DNA of 20,528 nucleotides, from assembly GCA_004335635.1 (NCBI GenBank), contig QAXH01001396.1:1-20528 (forward strand). Reading direction: 5' to 3'. This document shows, in pieces, positions 14,064-20,528 of the stretch (positions are counted from its first letter, which is position 1; every line of letters begins with the position of its first letter). The position numbers and the translations under genes are program-made. This DNA comes from Chloromonas sp. AAM2. Lineage: Eukaryota; Chlorophyta; Chlorophyceae; Chlamydomonadales; Chlamydomonadaceae. The notes beneath the pieces were generated by a model. It did no database searches, was not told the origin of the DNA, and saw only the letters and a list, made by a program, of their open reading frames with translations.

Positions 14064-17000
14064 TTAACTTTTCCGAGTTGCAGCTGCTACAGGTAAGCCG
14101 TATCTCTCCAGCTTCTCGTGTGAGCGCTCAAACTCTACGTTCCAGGTAGTCGGGTGATTGACGTCCTGGACTCGTTCCAGAGTGCGCGGACTCAGACCGC
14201 AGGGAAGTCTCACGCCATGCGCATGCCGCTGCTGCAGCAAGTCCTCTCTCTCGCTTGACCATCGTGAACCCCACCTGCAGTTTCAACAACTCACGGTCTC
14301 ATGTTCAAACGGCAAGAGTGCGCAAAACACCAAACACAAAGAGCATGCAGTGTACATCAGATCTGATGCATCGCATATGTGCGCAACCGACCTGTGCAAG
14401 ATGTAGTCGATGTCGTGCAAAGTAGGTCGAGATAGCTTGTGGTCCGTGAGGGGCGGTGCCCGATTGTCGCAGTCCAGCGGAAGGGGGGGCTCATGCTCTC
14501 TGCTGGCTGCGATCAGCCGGATGACGTTACTGACAGCGGGTGGCGCGAGGTCTCCGCGGACGCTGTTGCGCCGAGACATCGACAGGTGCCGACTGCTGCT
14601 GCGACTCAACGCGCTTGTTGGCTTGTGAATGACTTCTGACAGAGCTCGCAGGGAAAGGCTCAGGGTCTTGAGCGTCACGTGATCCCCTTCCATGTGCGTA
14701 TGGCTAGCGGGAGCGGGTACTGGGGTGGATTGATGCGGCAGCGACGTTCCTTGCTTGTGCTGGGGAGGCTGAAGCCCAGTCCGCGTGTGTTGGTGGGACG
14801 CTCTGGGTTGCTGCATACCCTGCATGTGCACAGCAAACATGCGGTAGTGTGGCCGGAATGTGCATCCACTCAGACATTTGCATTGCCAGGCAGATCAAAG
14901 CGCGTCCGAATCAACGAAAAAATGCAAGCGATCAGCTGCAGCGCGTCCAAGCCGAAGCTACAGTGGATTGAACATCACACTACAGTGAGACACCTGGGAG
15001 TGGTAATCGCATCTCACATGCGTTGATTGGATCCATCCAGGTCTTGGAGGTGACGTAGAGTGTGGTCGGTGATTCCGGTAATGGAGTCCAAGGGGTTGCG
15101 TCATCGGTTTGGCAACGATTACGCTTTGGTATACATTCATCATGCGGGGCAGAATGACAACGGACGGTTGGCCTTGAAGGTCGTCGTCAGCTTGAGCAGC
15201 CCTCACTCTTGACCAGCCCGTGTGATCAGCGCCCTGCTGGCCGCGCTTGGCCTCGCCTCTACTGCCATCGGTTTTGTTGGCACCGTCAGTTCGCGGGGTG
15301 CAGGGATCTGTCAGTTGCAGCGTGCCGTCTGATCGCACGTAGCCGGAGACCATTGCGACAGTTCGCTGCTGGCTGAACTTGGCAGTCTGAAGCAGACAAC
15401 GGGAAGCAAGCTTTGTTATTTGCAGAACACGTTGAATGCGAGGTTATAGGCAGGACAAGGAGTAGTGAGGTCTCCGCGCTTGTTTCGGATCATTCAATTT
15501 TGCAGAGGCAGAGGACGTTGTGTACGCTGTGCAGCCTACTTGCAGGTCTGCGTTGCAGTGTACACAAGGCCTTTTTACTTCTGTACAACAAGTCGCACCT
15601 TGGCCGAGTTTGCCGGCTGCAGGACGACCTTGGCCTTAAGGGCAGGCGAGACCAGCACTGGGGAGGGGGCATTGGGCAGTCTTGGGAGCGGGCTGGCAAA
15701 CAGCTGGTGCCGCATGTGGACGGGTGGTGCACCCTGCGGCGGGCTGCATGTTGCTGCATAGCTCCCTTCTCTAGACATGCCTTGCTCTCGACTGGGCTCA
15801 ATATACTCGTCGTCTGGTTGCGCGACCAACACTGGTGCACGTGGAGGACATCCAGCCATCACCGCGGCGACTTCGTAGTCTTGCGCGTCTGTGAGCTCGT
15901 CCTCTCCGGGGGCAAAAAGCAACTCGGAACTTTCTGACGCTTGCTTTGTCAACAGCTCGGGGCTTGCCCTGCCGTGAGCTGTGTAGCTGTCGTGAGGGCA
16001 CAGTTGTGCAGCAGTGGCATGAAGCTGGTCGCTCGCTTGACGCCTCCGTGGCGACAAGGCACTAGGCTGCAAACTATGAGACATGCGCCTCTCTGCAGCA
16101 CCAGCCCTTGCACCGGCAATGGACGCGACGCTGCGAGCTGAATTCAATGGCGAGCAACCCACAGGCTCTTGAATAGCCGGCAGAGACGGCACATCCACGT
16201 GCAGCACAGTAAGATGATATGCTGAACTCGACTCGGAGATAGGTTCTGTAGTTGAGGCGTTGGCCAGGTCGTTTACTGACTGCAGCTGCTGCGACATTTC
16301 CGCGCGACACTGGCTGAGATTGTTGGTAATGCCGATGGTAGGTTCAGTGGTCATGTCTAGGATTGCTGTCGCCACACCTCCGGCAAACGCCATGTGCCTG
16401 CCACGCCTGCGCTTGGCATTCACGCCTACCAGCGTCCCAAGGTGATGGTGATGGCTGCCAGGGAGGGATGCACTCATAGTCATTGAAGCGACCGAGGCCT
16501 GCGCCTGCGGCAGGCTCGCTGTTGACATTTCTGAAACTGGCATTGGCAAAGATGATAGCGAGGAGGACTGGGCAGGAGAAACGGACGCAGCGCCCTGCTC
16601 CCGACTATCCCTGCCCAGTCGCTTGCTGCGCTTGCCCTTTGGATCTCGATGCGTCAAGCCTTTAAAAGTTGCAGCGGGCAAGCGCAGGCAGTCCTCTAGT
16701 GTACGCAGGCTTTGCGATGCAAGCAGAGTGGCCGACGCCTCCGCAGCGCCGTCAGATGCAACTGCTGCCTGTTCCGCGAGCTCCCTCACGCCACGTGGTA
16801 CATAATGGTCCATGAAGTGCCGCAGCTCCTTGTCATGCATATTGCGATGAACAGCTGGGTCCATGATGTGGCCGCCAACCGTCTGCATCAAGTATACATG
16901 AAATGAGTCGACAAGATGTCATCATGGTAATCAACTCGCAAACTTCAAGGATCATTGACCACCACCACTGCTGCACAAGAACCACGCTCATGGGGAGTTG

Positions 17001-20000
17001 ATGCTGATTACAAACTAGACACTTGCGAGATTCAGGAGCCATCTGAACACCATGAGCACCACGCTCATGGGAAATAAGTGATTACGACAGCTTCAACCTC
17101 TTCAAACTGCGACCACTGCAACCCAACATTGTCACGAAAACAGAGCTATGTTGCTTGGCCACGCACCTGCCTCACGGCGACGACCTGCTCTAGGTGCTGT
17201 CTGGCCCATTCATGGCCCTCAATCACCAAGTCGCGCAGCATGCGGCTGGACTCCCGACCTAAGCACGCTTCCACGTTCTCCACCTCCATGGAGACGAGCT
17301 TGAGCTGCATTGCACACGTCAACAGCACCAGTTCATCGATGGTGCCTCTGTTATGTGCGAGCGGCAGACGACAAACAGCAACAGAGTAGCATGGACTGCG
17401 TACAAAACATGGCGCCAGCATTCCTTCACACTTTGTTGAATTCTTTACAAAGCGGTAACAACCTTTACTTCCTACAAAACATGGCGCCAGCATTTCTTGA
17501 CACTTTGTTGAATTCTTTACAAAACGGCAACAACCTTTACTTCCTACAAATCGTCTTTGGCAATTGCCATCTGCAGCCTCTGAAGATTATTTTTCACACT
17601 GCACCTGTGAGCACGCCACGACATGAAACAGCGGTGTCATTCCCAGGAGCGTGATGCCATTGATCACATCCCCGCGCGCCAGCCTGGCCAGCTCAATGAT
17701 ATGACGGCGCTTGCCACCTGCCATACGAGGCCCTGCAGACGTGCATGCAACGTGGGCAAATCGCTTAGCACCCAAACCTGTTCGGGCTATGTCCTGAAAC
17801 GCATGTCTAGTGGTTTTTATCGCAAGAGTAGTGCAAACTAGCGTGTAACTAGGTCGTAAGCATGCTGACGTTTGTTGAGTTCGGCGATGCCATGCATCAG
17901 TTGGACTCAGCACTCAGGCTCATCTCCGTCCATGAGTGTCAGGTCGCCTGTCACGATGCTTGCCTTTGCATTCAGACGATGCCATGCATCAGTTGAAGCT
18001 ATTGCGCTGGCTTGTCTTCTTTTCATGATTAGCTGACTGCTGAGTAGGAATTAGGTTTGAATGCTGCAAGTGTGAGCTTACCTGAGTTGAACGTGGTCGC
18101 CCCCAGCTGCTGTTGCGTGTTGAGCGCAGCTTCCCTCGCAGCTCTTTCGGCGCGCTCCACAGCCGTGAGGTTGGCGTCTTGCGTCCTGTGATAAGGGCAA
18201 GGCATTGCATCAATTAGCATGGGAACGCATAAACATATGACAACATACGACAAGATATGACAATCAACATCTGTACCTTGTCCTCAACGTACAAAGGGTG
18301 TACCACGAAAAGTACGAGGCTGTTGCAAGGCAGGAAGTCGCATTAATGAGGATTGTCTTTTGCTGACAGCATGCTAAGATGATTAGTTGCTTGGGTATCC
18401 CAAGGCGTCATACCCTAGGCCAAAGCCTCCAGAGCGTGATGATGGCGGCTCTTCTTTGGCAGGAAGCTTGTTGGGCTGATCGGTCACCCACACCTGCGCA
18501 GCAAAAACGCGACAAAGAGCGCCTGTGATTGCTGACCCCTGACACAGCAGAAAACGAGCTTCTCATGTTTGCTGCCTTGCTGAATGCTGGAGGAACAGCT
18601 GATGAACATTCTCTGTCCCAGATTAGCCTGTGTGGGAACAGCTGCTGAACAGCCTCCATCTCTCGGTGACAAAACACAAAGGACGTATCAAGTGAACCGC
18701 TTCTGAGCTATCTCCGTCCAGGTCAGATGCGGGCATGACATCTAGGTGCAACGCACCAGTTTTGCTTCGCCATCCATTATGAAGAAGATTCGGTTTGGCG
18801 AAAGCGTGGGGTCCACCACCACACAACCTGCCACGAACAGTCGGAACACAAACGATCAATTTGCTTAACCCTGACAACTACTTCTAACGCTTCGTTTTGG
18901 GCATGCTACTATCCGTTTTATGGACGCCCCGTGGTGAGAATTGCTTGTGATCAAGCAGGTCTCAATCATATCACGTGAGTTGGCTGGCGAGGGCTAGCCT
19001 AGAATGCATCCGATGCGCTTCAAATCTCACGCAATACAGGCCAGCTCCTGCCATGCACGATAGTACGATGAACCGATGTGCTCATGCCAGTAATCACCTG
19101 CAGAAAAGACCTCGTCCTGGCAGTGAATCGCCACTCGCTGAAGCGCAGCCACTGTGTTCGAGCGCATGACCGCTAGCTCCTTAAGCAGTGTCACACGAGC
19201 ATCGATCGCGCCCTGAAGCTTTATCCTTAGAATGCGATTGTAACCAACACGGCTGATGACTGCAAGCTCGCACTGCTGTGTCGTAATTGCGGTGAAGGGT
19301 CGCTTCTTGTCGCCGCCAGCCAGTGTCATCAGCGTGCCAAAATGATCCCCTGCCAGGGCCAAGCAAATGTAACACCAGCTTCTAGCAAACATAAAGGCAC
19401 GTCTGTGACTAATACTACGCCTGACAAGGCTATGTCTGTTCGCAGCTGGCGAACTGCTAAAACGCTTTCGAACATTGACGCGCGCGTCACTGCCAAAGTT
19501 AGAATTAGGCAGGCGAGCCGGATGCAAAGGAACGGAGCGGAGTGCGTCACACTTTGCCATAGCAGACTCGCGCCCCACAAAGTCGTACCTGTGCTTTTTG
19601 TGCCGAGCTCTTCCTGCTTTCGCGCCTTGTCGTCATATCTGGTGAATGCCACTTGACCTTGGAGGACAACGTAACAGAAGTCAACCTTGTCCCCCTCCTC
19701 AAAGAGCGTGAACCCTGCGACGACAACTTGCACAATTGTTCAATCTGAGCACCAGTGCTTGAGACGTCTGCGCTGTTGCAACGTCTGTTCTTAGCAACGG
19801 GCATGTAGGTTGCAGTGTCGAGAGTTGCAAGGTGAGCCACTTACCAGCCGGGCAGCAGATGTACTCGACGAGGTTGCAAACCTCCAACCGCACATCAGGC
19901 TCCATGGATTTGAACAGACCGAAGATTGACATCTGATCTGCGAATGGGAGGCGGCAGGAACGGCATGGCGCCGCATGTCACGTTGACGGAGGTCTGCGAC

Positions 20001-20248
20001 TAGATACACGGCGCAGCCTTGCGAATGGCCCCAACTCAACACGTGCCGCAAATCTAGGACGTGCAGTGAGCCAACCGCTTCGAATCGTGCAATCCTCTCT
20101 GACCTGCAAGGCTCTGCAGTTCCTGAGGCGTGCGCTTCGCCCTGGTCATGAGCATCAGGTACACACTCTTGAGCGATTCGAAGGTCTCTCCGGCCATGAG
20201 GGACAGCACTACGTGATAGTCCTCCAAACTCAGTGCAGCGCAGCACAC
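14064..20248 (-). CDS. Large cyclic-nucleotide-binding-domain protein with a long disordered tail (5' partial)
   Basis: Thirteen minus-strand exons: 20248-20104, 19937-19845, 19714-19589, 19349-19098, 18827-18757, 18493-18414, 18185-18082, 17732-17615, 17347-17167, 16882-15599, 15386-15207, 14819-14392, 14274-14064. Phases match at every junction, giving at least 1,090 aa; the 17615 donor is the least certain. Residues 50-165 form a cyclic-nucleotide-binding domain: IFGLFKSM, then GFTLFEEGDK...YVVLQGQVAF, then GDHFGTLMTLA...KKRPFTAI. The family's FGE glutamate is Thr here, while the Arg is present. Residues 170-240 look like the first half of a second such domain (FFIMDGEAKLVWV). Then come a helical stretch (TAVERAERAAREAAL), two helical segments, and a Ser/Ala/Pro-rich tail with basic clusters (KRRRGRH, GKRSKR) in the 428-codon exon 16882-15599. 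The last exon is charged. The role is unknown; regulatory or scaffold functions fit. The start lies upstream and was not found. Confidence 0.7.
17401..17550. repeat. 72-bp tandem duplication in an intron
   Basis: Two copies (17401-17472 and 17473-17544, plus a few bases of a third) differ at about five positions. They lie in the intron between exons 17732-17615 and 17347-17167 of the cyclic-nucleotide-binding gene. The period is a multiple of three, and the plus strand stays open through both copies, encoding a 24-residue repeat containing MAPAFL and NNLYFL. Confidence 0.85.
17884..17996. repeat. Spaced 19-bp direct repeat
   Basis: The string cgatgccatgcatcagttg occurs near 17885 and again near 17977, about 92 bp apart, in the intron between exons 18185-18082 and 17732-17615. 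No function is apparent. Confidence 0.6.
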
Positions 20249-20500
20249 CTGCGCGTACGCAATCGCAAGAGCACAGACCAGATAAGAAACCGTTCGATGC
20301 CATGCAGCCACGCAGAGGCACAATAGAGCTCATGATTCAAATCAAGTCTGGAACGGCAAAGGCGCCTTCAAAAGCAGCATCCAAAGCAGTAGTCATGACG
20401 TGAATGGGCACCTCTCTGCTGCGTCCTCAACAGTGAATTAGCCCTCAGTCGATTTGAGCGAGATTCCATCCACATCCTGCGGGACTGTAGGTCAGCCCTC
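20249..20500. other. Unresolved 5' part of the cyclic-nucleotide-binding gene
   Basis: The first identified exon has an acceptor-like site (gattgcgtacgcgcag), so at least one exon should lie here or beyond the window. A minus-strand ATG at 20396 opens a 19-codon frame (MTTALDAAFEGAFAVPDLI) without a convincing donor. It is recorded only as a candidate start. Confidence 0.3.
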
Positions 20501-20528
20501 CTACCTACCTAGCTACCCTACCCTACCC
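20501..20528. repeat. CCTA/CCCTA simple repeat at the window end
   Basis: The window closes with several cctac units that turn into about three copies of CCCTA. The tract is cut by the window edge, so its full length is unknown. Confidence 0.75.

Noticed and set aside
15413..15937. 174-codon plus-strand open frame
   Set aside because: It overlaps the 428-codon minus-strand exon (16882-15599), which has phase-matched splice sites on both sides; the plus frame is its shadow.
18384..18493. Reading the exon starting at 18493 through to TAA as a C terminus (GYDALGYPSN)
   Set aside because: A donor at 18413 (GG then GTATGA) joins in phase to the exon at 18185 and continues the protein, so the stop is probably intronic; the short form remains possible by intron retention.

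Overview
This looks like nuclear DNA from an intron-rich eukaryote, most likely a green alga. The genes are split into short exons (about 30-430 bp, with one of 1.28 kb) joined by GT-AG and apparently some GC-AG introns of roughly 60-580 bp. Base composition is near 50% GC, and TGTAA motifs (the usual green-algal polyadenylation signal) lie downstream of several stop codons. There are no operons, ribosome binding sites, tRNA or rRNA genes, CRISPR arrays or transposase genes that I can see. The lineage is an inference from gene structure and protein types; no marker settles it.

Layout, left to right. (1) 1-1100: weak traces of a minus-strand gene, best supported by one exon at 855-1001. (2) 1082-2103, plus: an unrecognised multi-span membrane protein of 310 aa. 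(3) 2704-3601, minus: a Clot/TXNDC17-type thioredoxin-like protein whose active site reads WCEAS, with a long low-complexity tail. (4) 4093-8941, minus: an 11-exon cysteine synthase of the CysM type, reconstructed with matching phase at every junction. (5) 9335-10667, minus: SDHD, and 10777-12467, plus: SDHC. These are the two membrane anchors of mitochondrial complex II, arranged head to head around a short shared upstream region. (6) 12468-14063: mostly unassigned, with one or two possible minus-strand exons. (7) 14064 to beyond about 20248, minus: a large gene (13 exons, at least 1,090 aa) encoding a cyclic-nucleotide-binding-domain protein with a half second domain and a long Ser/Ala/Pro-rich tail. 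Its 5' end is unresolved, and the window ends in a short CCCTA repeat.

How they fit together: SDHC and SDHD act in the same complex and probably share a bidirectional promoter. CysM is a sulfur-assimilation enzyme with a presequence-like N terminus, and the Clot-like protein belongs to a redox fold family, but nothing ties either to complex II beyond proximity. The exon models were built by hand from conserved protein blocks plus splice-site phase. The interior exons of CysM, SDHC, SDHD and the cyclic-nucleotide gene are well supported; first exons and some tails are tentative.
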